Shown here: piece by piece, positions 50,583 through 62,433 of the stretch | How the letters are laid out: each line of letters starts with the position of its first letter | Position numbering within the stretch: position 1 is the stretch's first letter | Source of the DNA: Gymnopus androsaceus JB14 | Taxonomy: Eukaryota > Basidiomycota > Agaricomycetes > Agaricales > Omphalotaceae | DNA: 64,000 nucleotides | Reading direction: 5' to 3' | Assembly (NCBI GenBank): GCA_009733575.1 | Contig: ML769665.1 | Coordinates: forward strand, 1-64,000 | Program-made: the position numbers and the translations under genes | The notes under the pieces: model-generated | The model's database searches: none | Told to the model about the DNA's origin: nothing | Seen by the model: the letters and a program-made list of their open reading frames with translations, nothing else

Positions 50583-50989
50583 GACGTCAGGCACACTCTG
50601 CTGACGCACATGGCGTTTATAAAAGGAAAATTTTGAAATTCCCGCGCCCTTTGAAGTGATTGTACCGTTCACAGCGAGATTATGGAAAATAGGGATTGAA
50701 AAAACACTCAAAATGTGTTCCATCTTCATGTGGAGCAGTTTTTCAGTATTTAAGAAGGTCAACTGAGAGAGGAGATAGAATTTTTATGCCAATTTACCGT
50801 ATCTTGCTATCTAGTCTCTCAGATCTGAGTGTAAAATCACCAAAAAAAAACCAGAGCATCCCAGTATGCATTGAAATAAGTTATTCGAAGCAAATTTCAG
50901 AGAAGCGTCTTGAGTATCAATACAAGCTCTCCGTTAGAAAATTTCCTTTTATAAACGCCACGTGGGGTCAGCAGAGTTTGCGTGACGCC
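50583..50989. mobile_element. 407-bp MITE with ~52-bp inverted ends and TA duplication
   Basis: Left end GACGTCAGGCACACTCTGCT and right end (inverted) GGCGTCACGCAAACTCTGCT continue with shared GGCGTTTATAAAAGGAAA. TA flanks both ends (50581-50582, 50990-50991), as for Tc1/mariner-type elements. No transposase ORF. Confidence 0.85.
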
Positions 50990-50991
50990 TA

Positions 50992-52489
50992 AGAGCACTA
51001 GGTTCGGAGCAAGCCCTTGCTCCGGCCCGGTGACGGGTGATCCTTTGCAGAAGGGGCTTGGGACAATATCCGGATTAGTTGGACCATTTTGCGATGTTCA
51101 CAGCTCAACAAATATTTACACTATGACCAACGCAAAGACATGTACATTATACCTGAGAAGCACCTTTAAAGCATGAGCTGCTTTAGAATTTCAGAAATGT
51201 ATCCAGTAAATAAATATACGTTAATTACTACGAGAGATCAGTTGTCACAAGAGCGAAAAGTATCACCTCTGAATAACATTGCACAAGGCACCATTGCCAT
51301 AAAATGCTGCTCAGATCATGTATAGAGTTGCTATGGCCATGCTGAGCACAATTTCAAGACAAGGAAGGACGGAGTTCAAGATAAAAAAATGAAGTCGACT
51401 TTGAGGTCAAAAGTGTCACAAGTGTGACTGCATGTCACCAGTGTGCAGATGCAGTAGTAAGGGGCTCGACACTCCTTCACTATGCCTCCGCAACCAAAAC
51501 TACTCCAGTATGGTGTTCCAGCAACAAACACTGAGTCCGTTTGTTTACAGTGAACTTGTGAGATCAGCTGCAGTTGTCACTGATCTGGAAGAAACGTCGA
51601 CTTGAATGCTTCGATGGAGAGCTCAGAGATTTGTTCAAGACAAAACCGGACAAGAGGATGAATTGGCTGCCTCGCACCGCTTCCTTGGACTCACTAAAAC
51701 CAGGGACTGAGAGCGGGGAGTCAGAGGAGGCAAAGACTGGTTACGGCTTTGTAGCGGCGTTCGGGGTTGATTTTGTGAGGTACTAGCGGATGGTATAGCT
51801 GTTTGAATGCTCGCATTACGATTAGAAGAATGAATGGAGCGGAATTCCGAGGATGACGGTTGCGCTGGCGCGTTGATTTACTTTTTGAGCACGGCAGTTC
51901 TGAAGACATGGACGAGAGATAGAAATGTTATAAACTAGTATACATGAGCCAGAAATCAGCTTATATTAACATCGAATGAAAAAAAGACACACCTATTACA
52001 CCAATTATCCTGGCTATAACAAGCCTCCAGGTTTACGCGCAAGGGATTGAAGAAGCGCGTCTTGAGCAACGATGAGAGGCTCAAATAACTATAAAAAGGA
52101 TACCAGAATGTTCAGAAATGGTATATGAATCAGTCTAGAGGATAAGAACCTTATACGTTCCAAAATCTTCAAATGATACTTAGTATCTACCAGAAATTTT
52201 CTGTGTTCGGAGCTCGCTGTCCAGCGTGTGCCCCTAGACGGAATTTTAGTGAAAAGATATATTAGAGTAGCGGTATTGAGTTATGAGGATATAATTCAGA
52301 TATTTGCCAGCCCGCTAAGGGATAGAGCGAAAAGTGGTTGTTCGAGTCGAGGAGCAAAATGGTCCAAGTAATCCGGATGTTGGCACAAGCCCCTTCTGCG
52401 AAGGTGTCGTTAGCCGGCTTGCCGGTGAGTCCCACGTGCGGTCGACACGCGAGCAAATGATGGGCTTGGAACGAACCTATAAGAGCACC
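50992..52489. mobile_element. Putative 1.5-kb non-autonomous element with ~100-bp inverted ends
   Basis: 51045-51095 (TGCAGAAGGGGCTTG, then ATCCGGATTAGTTGGACCAT) is inverted at 52352-52402. An outer AGGTTCG..CAAGCCC block also pairs (51000-51017 with 52462-52479). The interior has one 70-codon frame (51574-51786) without a known motif. No target duplication was identified. It directly abuts the MITE at 50583-50989. Confidence 0.6.
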
Positions 52490-52744
52490 GCCTCTGCCGG
52501 ATAATGTCACGTGGTATCATCTCAAGTCCGCCCCGCAGTTAGACGCTCATCGCTTCTCACAAGTGACAACTTCACGCGTCATGACCACACAAAAAGTACA
52601 AAAAATCCGCTCGAGTGAAAAATAGACTGGTTAGGAACTTCAGACAAAAAACGCGCCACCGGTTTATTCTTCATCGATGTCTTCCATAGCAATTCTCCCG
52701 TTCTCGCTCCCCTCCTCTTCTTCCTCTTCTCCTGGGTCCTTCTC
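52490..52744. other. Upstream flank of the GDH2 pseudogene
   Basis: No GDH2 N-terminal coding sequence was found here, although a pyrimidine-rich ATG-containing segment lies at 52678. The homology to GDH2 begins abruptly at about 52750. Confidence 0.4.
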
Positions 52745-55700
52745 ATACTAAGTGGAATCTAGAATCGACACTTTGTTCCTGGACAACTCAAAGCCCAACA
52801 ATGCCTACAGACTCGAGACTTTCCATTCCGCCGGGTCCATCTCCGCGACTGCTTCTCAGCAGCTCAGATGCTACTTCGTCAACAAGTGTGTCTTTCCAGA
52901 CACGCCTGCCACAAAGGACGCGGAGGGCAGGACAAACATAAACAGCGTGTCTGACAAGGGCTTCTTGGAAAAGGCCAGCGAGAACACGCTTGAGATCTAC
53001 CAAAAGGTATGAAAGAGCATCGCTTGCTCGTTCAGCGACTCAGTCAAATTCTAGATCATTTGGAGCGTCGAGCAACGGTACGGTCCCGTCATGGAGGTTT
53101 TCGAAGGCTCAGGCTCGAGAGGGTTATCGGATACAAGATGGGCGGAACTACCACCTTCTTCAGGTATGCGTCATTGTTCACCTATCTCTATCTACTAACC
53201 TCTATACCAGTGCCCTCTCCAACCTCTACCACTTTTACTCTCTACTCTGCTCGCAAATACGTGGAACAGTTCTCCGGCATCACCATCATCTCCTTATACC
53301 TCAACCCCGTTCCAAACTCTAATGCCCCACCGATCGAACACTCCATCTTCCAGGTCATGAAGGAGGCTTCACGTCTGTTCTGTCTTCCCGACCTCCCAAA
53401 GGCCCCAGGTACGCATGCTGTCCAGGAGGCTACGTATGCTTGTGAGAACCTCCTTTCTCTTCTTTGCATATCGCTCTGCTGACAAGGTTGTCTCGTTATA
53501 GACTGTGGCTGGATCTTTGCACAACACTTTTGCAACAGGCTCGGCCCAGCCTACTTGCAGCTCAAAAACGTCTTGGACGAGAACGATCCTGGACATGCAG
53601 AAGTGTTCAACAATATCAAGAGGAGGTTTAGGGAGGAGACGTTCACGAGGGAGAGTGTTGAGCAGGTTATTCATACTCATTCGGAGCTGGTAGGTCTGCG
53701 AGCGTTCTGTTATCGTACGGGTGCTCATTGGGTATTCAGATTCGACTTTTTCATGTCAACTTTGCCATGATTCACTACCCCCCTTCTGACCATGCTACCA
53801 AATTGATGTATGTATACGTCCCGTTTTCCTGTGTATCTCTAACCGGTGTGCTATCCAGGCCCACCCTCTCTTATCAACGCCTCCAAACCATCCAACCCCT
53901 CTCCGACGAGGAGCTCTACGATAAAATCCGCCGCAGTCCCCAACAAACACTCCCTCCAAGTCCTCAAATCCTTCCTAATCTTCAACAAGCATATCCTCAA
54001 AACCAATTTCTACCAACCTACAAAGGTCGCCTTGTCCTTCCGCTTGGATCCAGGGTTTTACCCGAGGTCGAGTACCCAAAGAAGCCGTTTGGGATGTTTT
54101 TCGTTATTGGGAATGAGTTTAGAGGGTTCCATATTAGGTTTAGGGATGTGGCGAGGGAGGGATTAGGATTGTGATGAGTAGGAATAAGGAGATGTATTTG
54201 ATTAATCAGAGGATGTTGTAAGTGTTTCTCTCTTTCTCTCTCTCTCTCTCTGTGGATTTACATACACTGACGACGACGTGGTTTAGGTTTGACGAAAATT
54301 ACGACTTGGCTTCAACGCAGTCGTTGAAGAATAAGGATATTCCTGAGGGAGGTGCCAAGGGTGCGATATTGCCTTCGATCGGGGCTACGCCGAGGTTGGG
54401 TTTCGAGAAATATGTTGATGTATAGGTGCTCGCGGTTTTTAGTTATTTATATTCACTAACTACGTTATCATAGGCAATCGTCGATCTGCTAATAAAGCCA
54501 GAGTTGTTGTTCTTTGGTCCTGATGGTTCGTGTATACTTTCATTCCCTACTCTTGCCTTTTGCTCATGTCTGTTGTGCAGAGGGTACAGCGGATATGATG
54601 GACTGGGCTGCTCTCCATGCCCGCGACCGAGGCGCCGAAACATGGTGGAAGTCCTTCACCACTGGAAAGAGTGCTGAGACGCTCGGTGGAGTCCCACACG
54701 ACACGTATGGTATGACTTCGCTGAGTATCAGGCAGTATGTGTTGGGTATCTATAAGCAGCTGGGGTTGAAGGAGAAGGAGATTACAAAAGTGCAGACAGG
54801 GGGACCGGATGGGGATCTTGGATCGAGTAAGTATACGTTCTTTGGCTTGTTATTCCCGAGCTAACGTTTATATCTCTTGTAGACGAAATCCTACTCAGCT
54901 CCGACAAAACCGTCGCCATCATTGATGGGAGTGGTGTACTTGCTGACCCCACTGGGCTCAATCGCGAAGAACTCGTTCGTCTAGCCAAAAAGCGTTTGAC
55001 TGTGGCGAACTTTGATAGGACGAAGTTGAGCAAGGATGGGTATTTGGTGAAGGTTGAGGAGCAGGATGTCAAGTTGCCTTGTACGTTGTTCAAGTGTTTT
55101 CCTTTTTATGAGCAAAGGCTGATATGCTATGGGTAGCGGGCGAAATCGTTCTCGACGGGACTGATTTCCGTAATGGAGCTCACTTGAGGTTTAAAGCCGA
55201 CTTGTTCGTGCCTTGTGGTGGACGGTATTTGATTATTCAATGTGTATTCAAGTCCTCTTTTTAACGCCTATATTCAGACCGGAAGCCGTCAGCATCTCGA
55301 ACATGGCTGCGCTCTTCGACAGCGAGGGTAAACCCACTTCAAATACATCGTAGAAGGCGCAAACCTGTTCCTCACCTAACAAGCCCGTTTGTTCCTCGAG
55401 AAACGTAAAGTGGTTGCATTCAAAGATTCGAGTACCAAGAAGGGTTAGCGTTTTCTCCTCTCAAGTTGCGAAAACTTATTCATGTGCGTTCGTTCAGGTG
55501 GTGTAACGAGTTCTTCCTTGGGAGTCCTAGCCTGTCTCGCTCTCTCAACGCAAGAATACGTCGACTTGATGATCTTCAAAGACGGCAAACCTTCCAAATT
55601 CTACCAGAGCTATGTCAAGGATATCCAAGAAAAAATCACCGAAAACGCTGCTGCTGAATTCCACTGCCTGTGGAAAGAGCACACGCGTCTGCAGGGAGCC

Positions 55701-56052
55701 AAACCGCGCACGACTATCTCGGATGAGCTGTCATCGACGTTGAATAACCTCCAGGCTGAATTGGAGAGCTCGGATTTGTTTGAGGATGTTCCGAGTAGGA
55801 ATGGGGTGATGAGGAGGGCGATACCCAAGATGCTGGTTGAGAAGATTGGGTTGGAGACGTTGTTGAAGCGGTTGCCGGAGGCGTATCAGAGGGCGTTGTT
55901 CTCTAGTTGGGTTGCGTCGCATTTTGTGAGTAAGGACGATTTGGATTACTCAAGGTTTACTCATGTTATGTTTGTCTTTTGAGCTTTACAAGTACGGCGT
56001 TAACGCTTCGAGTGTTGATTTTTTCCATTTTGCTAGGGATCTTTCCAAGTAA
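52745..56052 (+). pseudogene. GDH2: NAD-specific glutamate dehydrogenase, 5'-truncated and frameshifted
   Basis: Multi-exon copy of the large (about 1000-residue) fungal NAD-GDH, which oxidises glutamate to 2-oxoglutarate and ammonium. Exons in order contain YRLETFHSAG, RKYVEQFSGITIISLYLNP, PIEHSIFQVMKEASRLFCLP and DCGWIFAQHF-type CGWIFAQHFCNRLGPAYLQL. Then come PKKPFGMFFVIGNEFRGFHI, STQSLKNKDIPEGGAKGAIL, GTADMMDWAALHARDRGAET, KVQTGGPDGDLGS, VLDGTDFRNGAHLRFKADL, FYQSYVKDIQEKI and SRNGVMRRAIPKMLVEK. The last exon ends HFARDLSK at TAA 56050-56052. About a dozen 45-70-nt introns fit. Lesions: missing N-terminal ~250 residues, frameshifts near 53238, 53935, 54055, 54150 and 55333, an ~18-residue deletion near 54495, and a TAA near 55375. 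It cannot encode a working enzyme. Confidence 0.93.
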
Positions 56053-56447
56053 AGTAGGAGCGAGGCGCAGAACGGATTGGAAGTTGTATAAAAATGGAAT
56101 GGGAATGAATGGGTGTAGTGTGACATACATACAGATATTGTACTTTATAATGACTGGGAGTCTGAATGGACATGAGATACTCCTTCCTTGCATGATGCAT
56201 ACTAGAAAGTCTTGAAGCTGGTCATCGGTGCAATCTCCCACAACGCTACAGTTACACGGCTTTCTTTATGGGACGATGAATAGATGAAAAGTAGTTTGGT
56301 GACCCACCTTCTAGAAGATGTCGGAATAAACTCTAGAATCCTCGTATTTCTAGTAATTATACGACATCCCAGGGGACTGCTTTAGGCCTGGGCCAAAGGG
56401 CTCTCTACCAACTTCAAGCACCTAAACCATTCCTGCTTGCAACCATC
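56053..56447. other. Intergenic, no gene seen
   Basis: Contains the likely 3' flank of the GDH2 copy and a short leader before the F-box ORF. Confidence 0.4.
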
Positions 56448-57083
56448 ATGATCATGCTACTGCCCAACAAGCTCATAGATTGTATCCTCGACAACCTCTC
56501 TTCCGATAAAAATGCTCTCTGGAATTGTTCTCTTGTCGAAAGGCTTGGGTCAAGCTTGGGTTGTCTCTTCTCAGCGTCGCATTTTCGCAAAGATCGAGCT
56601 GGATGGCCGTTTGAGGAGATCTCTACAAAGGAAAACAGAGCGGCTTACTTGTGGTTTGTCATCGAATATCGCGATACTATCGCGATATTCGATGACAAAC
56701 CACATCTAGCATCCAGTGTCCGCCTTCTTGGCTTCCGGAGGTTCAATCTAGACTCACGGCCGAAAAAAGAAGAGGTTTATGCTCAGATTGCTAAAGGAGT
56801 TATTCAGCAACTCCCTAAAGTGGAAACAATAGAGTTCAATGACATTGACTGGCGAACACTGTCTCCTTTACTCAGAGTGACACTATTTGATGCGGTTGAA
56901 GCTCCCTCTCTGACTCAAATCACCATTGCTAGGTGTTCCTTCCACACATTTGCCAGCCTGGCTTCTCTGTTGAACCGCGCGACATGCTTGAAGGCACTGA
57001 CAATCAGGAGTATCTATTGTGGCTGTAGATATGAGCCAACTCCTTTGGATTTCATGGCTATCCCTCTGATGAGTTTGCAGTGA
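56448..57083 (+). pseudogene. F-box-like protein, damaged by an inverted duplication
   Basis: The ATG at 56448 (MIMLLPNKLIDCILDNLSSD) starts an N-terminal F-box of the style abundant in mushroom genomes. In the written frame NCSLVERLGSS loses the motif. An alternative frame at 56540-56600 restores AWVVSSQRRIFAKIELDG, so there is a frameshift. Beyond it the frame gives HLASSVRLLGFRRFN and IQQLPKVETIEFNDIDWR, then FASLASLLNRATCLKALTIR, as in the leucine-rich-repeat-like part of these proteins. F-box proteins recruit substrates to SCF ubiquitin ligases. The product stops early at 57083 (211 codons) compared with 400-500 residues usual for the family. A perfect palindrome lies inside. Confidence 0.6.
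56651..56703. repeat. Perfect 53-bp palindrome
   Basis: Twenty-six bases (starting GTGGTTTGTCATCG and ending ATATCGCGATA, 56651-56676) are followed by a single C at 56677 and then by their exact inverted copy to 56703. It lies in the F-box ORF. The right half fits the family (FDDKPHLASS), so the left half is probably a templated inverted duplication. Confidence 0.95.
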
Positions 57084-59280
57084 CTGACAAAATTGATGCC
57101 TTTGTTCCTGGGTTCCAAGAAGAATTGTGGCCATTTGCAACTTGAGATCTACACTTTGTGCATATGCATATCTCTAGTCTGAACCAACAATTATTTACTG
57201 GTCAGCAGCATGTTCCAGCATGTTGCAGCCTGAGGTAGCCTAGTTAGCCTAGGAAGCTTAGATTGCCTAGGCTATCTGAGGGAATTGGATTCCTAGCCAA
57301 GGTTACTACAGTATCACATTGAAGAGATGCAAATGGGTGTTTTGGGCAGATGGAAAATGCATGTATGCTGCGCAAGGATCATTGTTAGATGCAATGAGAA
57401 AATGAAACTGAAGATGAAGTTCAGCTCTCTGGACAATGCTAGTCTGAATGCAGATTTGTTGCATGAGAATAGAACTGAGATGAGATGAAACCAGAGCCAA
57501 ATGGACAAATGTACCACAAATGCTGGAATTTCCAGTGAATGAGAGAGTAGTATCCCTGAAAGGGCTGGATGCAAACTAGCTAATGAGAGTAAACAATGAA
57601 GATCAGGATATGAGAATGGAGCCAGGATATCTATCAGACTCCAAATTGATGCTGGAGCTTCCAATAGATGACAATGCTTAGAGGCAAGAAGAAAAGGCAG
57701 TTGAAACAATGACCAGAAGAGTTAAGATGAGAGAATATGAGAGGGAAACATGGTAATGAATATGGAAGCTGAGGCAATCAGAGAAATTGGACCAAAAGAG
57801 CCAAGGAACAAGAAGGGATTTCAGAATGAAAATGCCACAATCTACATCACAGCCTGAGGAAAAGCTTGATGTCACAATATCCACTGAATATAGGAATACA
57901 GGAGAAATCAAAACCTACAGAAGACATGCAAAGGCATGTATGCCCCATCTGCAGGGGTTGCATGGATGCAAACATGGGCTTATGCATATGCATGCATAGG
58001 AAAGCCAAAAGCTGCAGGAAGGGAGAGAGTCAGTGATGAGTTAGATTTGTGCTGGGTATGAAAACTGACCAAACAACAATCACCCCAATCAGATTCAATC
58101 CAAAAGGTTTAATTTAATGCAAGGAAGGAGGTTGTTGAAGGTTCCCTCAACTACTAATTGATTTGAAGAGAAAAGCACTTGACAGTGGCACAGACAGTGC
58201 GAGATGAACAAGGTTTGTATTTGGAGGGAGGTTTTTGAAAAGCCAACTAACATACGATGACATGCTGAACTAATCAAGGGGAAAGCAAACACCAAAGCCC
58301 AGGTCAAGTATGCCGACTCAACAAATGACTTTGCATATCCGCAGTGAAATACCAAAGCCCAGGTCAAGTACGCCAACTCAACAAACAACTTTGCGTATCT
58401 CGGGAGCCTTTATGTTGCCATGCAATGATACTCCAACTCTCAGGGAATCCTGCAAGTTACTTAACAAGCTTATATGAACACCGCGCAAGTCACTCAAGTA
58501 GGCGTTTTTAACACACTCAGTGAAGAGCAGGCAAGGGGGAGAATCTGTTGGTAAAGCTAGGTAACACTCCGAGAAGCTTCCTCCCTAAAACTAGACCAAG
58601 CTGACACTTGGGTCCAAGACCTTCCTAATCAACAACGGGCTCATCAAGGTGTGCACGTTAGGCTCCACCTGCGGTCCTAAGACTGATGTGACCTCTCTTT
58701 GAGATGAAAACCAGGAATGCTTGACTTAACAGCCGGGAAGTAGAATGAATTGCCTCAGTATTATCAAGGTTACAAGAAGGCCACCCATTTCAAAGGTTGC
58801 AGAGGACAATGCAGGCACATCTGAGTGTGTACAAATCACTACAGGTCCTAAGATAGAACTGCGTTTCAGGTATCAAGTCCAACTTGGATTGCCACGTAGA
58901 ATGTAGCTACCCTTAAATACTGGTACATCTCAGAAAAATAATAAAACAAAGAAATAATATGAAAGAGATCAAGACATGTCCATAAATGTAAAATAATAAA
59001 TAATCTTCCTCAATAAATCATCTTGGCACACTTAATCTTGGGGAAATCCATAACTCGGAATGGCAATGCTTGGAATTTGGTCCTAGATGAACTTGAGTCA
59101 CTTTCTTTTGCCTCGGAAACTGTGCAGGTCCTCCAAATTTATGACTCGGTGAAGTTCTATGGTGTTTGAAACATTCCATGAACAGCCCTTGGAAGTATAT
59201 CCATCTTTGCCTCGCCAATAGCGAGCTAGACATTATGCCTAGTTCCGTGTGGACTCAAGCCTAGATGCCTTGTAGCACAT
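57084..59280. other. Mostly unassigned, with a 60-bp tandem duplication
   Basis: No convincing gene. A tandem pair with 60-bp period starts at 58291 and 58351 (CCAAAGCCCAGGTCAAGTA). Near 58540-58570, AAGGGGGAGAATC followed by TGTTGGTAAAG looks like a purine tract plus LTR start, so old LTR DNA may be present. Longest frames (57314-57709 minus) have no motif. Confidence 0.4.
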
Positions 59281-59324
59281 GGATCTCGGAACAACACTGA
59301 AGCTTGGACAGCACCCTATGCTGT

Positions 59325-60040
59325 ACCCATAATACAATGTAGGATGGCTGCAGCCACAGCCTGCATTCCAATGTTGGATGGGTTCTGTCGTAGCAGCAGC
59401 TTGGCCTGACATTATAATGTGGGTCAGGTGTACATTTGAGCATTGCAAATTACTACTTTTGGCAACTGATTGCACATCATAACCCTAACACCTGACCATG
59501 GGAAAATCAAAAAAAAAAAAAAAAGTTTCAAGAAATGACCTCAAAATGGAATAGTTAGGGTTAGGGTTAGCTAAAGCTAACCCTAACCTGGTCCAGATAT
59601 GACCCTGGAAGAGTTAGGGTTAGGGTTAGCTTCAGCTAACCCTAACCTGGTCCACACATGAGGTGGGTAGTGTAAGGTTAGGGGCTAGGGGTTGGGAGGT
59701 TAGGGTTAGGGATGAGGACAAAGTCATGGGGGTGCGGGGGCTTGCCCCCGCTTGGTCAGGGTTAGGGTTAGGGTCCAGGGTAAGGTCAGGGTTGGATACA
59801 GGGTGGTCTGACAAATCCAAGGGGGGTGTCAGTTTTTTCCCACGATGCCTCGTTCAAGCTGTATAAGCATTTTAAGTTTGGATCACATGACCACATTGTG
59901 CTGCAATGCACAAATCATATAGCACTTTTGGCACTGGTCCCACATTGTAATGCCAGGCTAAGTTCCTACTACAACAGAACCCATCCAACATTGGAATGCA
60001 GGCTGTGGCTGCAGCCATCCCACATTGCATTACTGGTACA
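59325..60040. mobile_element. Inverted-repeat element with TTAGGG tracts, second copy
   Basis: Arms 59325-59425 and 59939-60040 are inverted copies (core CAGCCACAGCCTGCATTCCA, ATGTTGGATGGGTTCTGT). The middle has two hairpins built from GTTAGGGTTAGGGTTAGCT and AGCTAACCCTAAC (59554-59587, 59612-59647), more TTAGGG runs to about 59790, and the GTCTGACAAATCCAAGG block also present in the 9.7 kb element. No ORF. Confidence 0.8.
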
Positions 60041-60189
60041 ACATTGCCTCTGGACAGGAATTATTCCTAGTCATTCCTTGCTCTAAGAGTGATTGCAATG
60101 AGGTTGATCAGGTGGCCGCATTGGTGATGCTGCGGCAGGTATACCTCGGCACCCTCTAGCAATGTGCAACCCAAAAACACACCATCAAT

Positions 60190-60840
60190 TACACTTGCCT
60201 CGGAGTCCTAACGGAGCCTCGGGCATCCAGCTAGTACAATATTTGGTCTCGGAGAGTTTAGCTTGCCTAGATGATTCTGTCATCCATGTTGCTTTTATCA
60301 TCTCGGTCAAGAGACTTATGACATTGCAGGAGTGTTTCCACTCATCGCGGCAGCTCCGGGCTGGAGTTACCGGACATTCCGCAATGAGATTGCCTAGGCA
60401 AGCTTTCATCTGGTCAAGAGTTTTCATCTTGGCAGAGTAACATTGTAAATTTTGTATAACCAACTCATTGGGCTGCACCAAGTGCTGCCTTGGAAACTTC
60501 AATCCCTTGGGTATGTCTTTTGATTGTCTAGCCTAGTAATAATTATATGTGGGCTCAAAATAGCCTTGCTCATCAACTCGGTATCTGCCGAGCTTGACTT
60601 GCTACACCATACAATGCATAGGACTTGGAACAAGATGCATTCACAAAGTTAAGTGAGATAGCATTAACGTGTACCATCACTCTGCAATCTCTAGAGTACA
60701 ATAGACTCTCAATAGACTTCAACTATCAGCTTGGGCTCACTATGGTTCTTGGTATAACCATATTGAGTATAATACAGAATCTAGGATTATCAATTCTGTA
60801 CAGTTTCAGCTTTAGCCAAAAAATCGGCGTATCATCAGTA
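60190..60840 (-). repeat. Dispersed repeat, copy B
   Basis: Inverted copy of 40160-40805. The minus-strand open frame 60185-60502 (MKFPRQHLVQPNELVIQNLQ at its start) aligns with the shorter frame at 40490-40729 and runs 26 codons longer. Function unknown. Confidence 0.85.
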
Positions 60841-61814
60841 CCACAATAGGAGGGGTTTAATTGTATATGCAGAAGAAAAGAAATGCCCCAATAGATTTTA
60901 ATAGCCGTATGGACCTTGTGTGGATGCAAAAGAAATAAGGAATTTTCTGGATACAAAGAGAAAAGCCAAAATGAAAGGGTGGACTTTATGTGTATGCAGA
61001 GGAAGATGAAAAGCCACAGTGGAGAGACTTATGGACTTTATGCAGATGTAGTAATCCCCAGCTAGAAAAGACAAATGTGCAATACTACATATGGTATCTA
61101 GAGTAAATACTCAATGAAGGTGAATTGGGAAAAAGATGGCACAATGAGCAGAAATCATTACCAATGTCTCATAGCTACCATATTTGGCAATCACATGACC
61201 TCAAAAGTCACATGAATGAAGGTAGGGTCCCTGGTTGAGGTTGAAAAAAAATTTCCAACCCCTGATACAACTTTTGTTTTTCGGAGGCCCTTGATCCAGA
61301 ATCCTCAAAGCTGTTATGCTCATATATTATGTAAATAATATGAAAGATAACTACCACACAATGCATATATAGTGACATGCACAGGGAATGATGAGAATGA
61401 AAACAATTACCAGAAGTCATTGGCTAGAAAACTCTCAGTCCTCAATACAATCACTCCAATGCTCTCCATAGATACAGTCAAAAAAAGGTAATTGGGTGTT
61501 TTCCTTTTGGGAGATGATACATGTGTTCTGGGGCCTCCATAAAAGTATGTGAAATTATGGAGGAATCAGAATAACATTAGGTGGTGAATTGGGCAACTTG
61601 ATCCAGCCATTTTGGGAGAGAGACCAGTTATGGTGTGCTAAAACAGAGATCAGAAGCAAATGATTGGCTGAACAAAAGAATCTACCTTGAGATGATTGAG
61701 GGTTGCAATGATCTTGAGATATTAATTGGGACCCCCCAAGTGGTTCTGAAGGTGGGCAAGGAATTGACCATAGACCCATATATGATATTGTTGGGGGCAT
61801 GTCTGACTAAATGG
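60841..61814. other. Unassigned; one weak ORF at 61635-61820
   Basis: A 61-codon plus frame (RIYLEMIEGCNDLEILIGTP) looks protein-like but has no recognised motif. Nothing else coding. Confidence 0.25.
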
Positions 61815-62165
61815 TCATGACCTTGCAGCTGCCCCAGTAGTGGTATCCCAGATCCTCACTATGTTGTCTTCAGAGCCTGATGGAATCCTTGTTCCATTAG
61901 GTGAACAGGCCATTGAAAAGACTGTATCATCATGACCATGCAGTGGATCACCAATCTGAGCACCAGTATTAGCATCCCAGATCCTCACTGTTTTGTCAGA
62001 AGAGCCAGACACAATCCTGGTTCCATCAGATGCAAAGGCCACTGAAAAAACTGTATCATCATGACCATGCAGTGGATCACCAATCTGAGCACCAGTATTA
62101 GTATCCCAGATCCTCACTTTTTGTCTCAAGAGCCAGACACAATCCTGGTTCCATCAGGTTAAAAG
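61815..62165 (-). pseudogene. WD40-repeat fragment of a NACHT/NLR-type protein
   Basis: The minus strand reads near-identical WD40 repeats with a 43-residue (129-bp) period: VRIWDANTGAQIGDPLHGHD, then DTVFSVAFASDGTRIVSGSS, DKTVRIWD, and again TNTGAQIGDPLHGHD. Such highly similar repeats are typical of the C-terminal sensor domain of fungal NLR-like (HET-E/NWD) proteins and are known for concerted evolution. Two repeats are clean. A third, at 62110-62165, has TAA and TGA stops and a frameshift. No NACHT domain is present. The fragment is fused directly to copia DNA on its upstream side. Confidence 0.85.
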
Positions 62166-62430
62166 GCCACTGATGTGATTGTTTTGGAACATATGCTTAA
62201 TGTAAGCATAATTGAGTTGACCTAGGAAGCAATGGGCTTCATATAGAGATGCCAATCTGTTGATCTTAGTTGGATAGGCATGTTCCCATGATGGGATCTG
62301 GTATAGTCCATTTGTCTTTGGGATAACTCCAATGAGTTTCCCCTGGTGATCTTTGATTGTCATTCTGCTGTTAGTGGTATGGATGGGATAACCATCATTG
62401 TCAAGTTCTCCCAATGAAACAACCTACAAC
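62165..62430 (-). pseudogene. Copia pre-integrase fragment
   Basis: The minus frame reads VSLGELDNDGYPIHTTNSRM, then KLIGVIPKTNGLYQIPS and LYEAHCFLGQLNYAYIKHMF. This is the segment between protease and integrase of copia elements, including the start of the H/C zinc-binding motif. It ends at the WD40 junction (ISGL). No other part of that element is in the window. Confidence 0.7.
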
Positions 62431-62433
62431 ACC

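Noticed and set aside
57314..57709. 131-codon hydrophobic minus-strand ORF
   Set aside because: The composition looks like the antisense of a purine-rich plus strand; no start context or domain.
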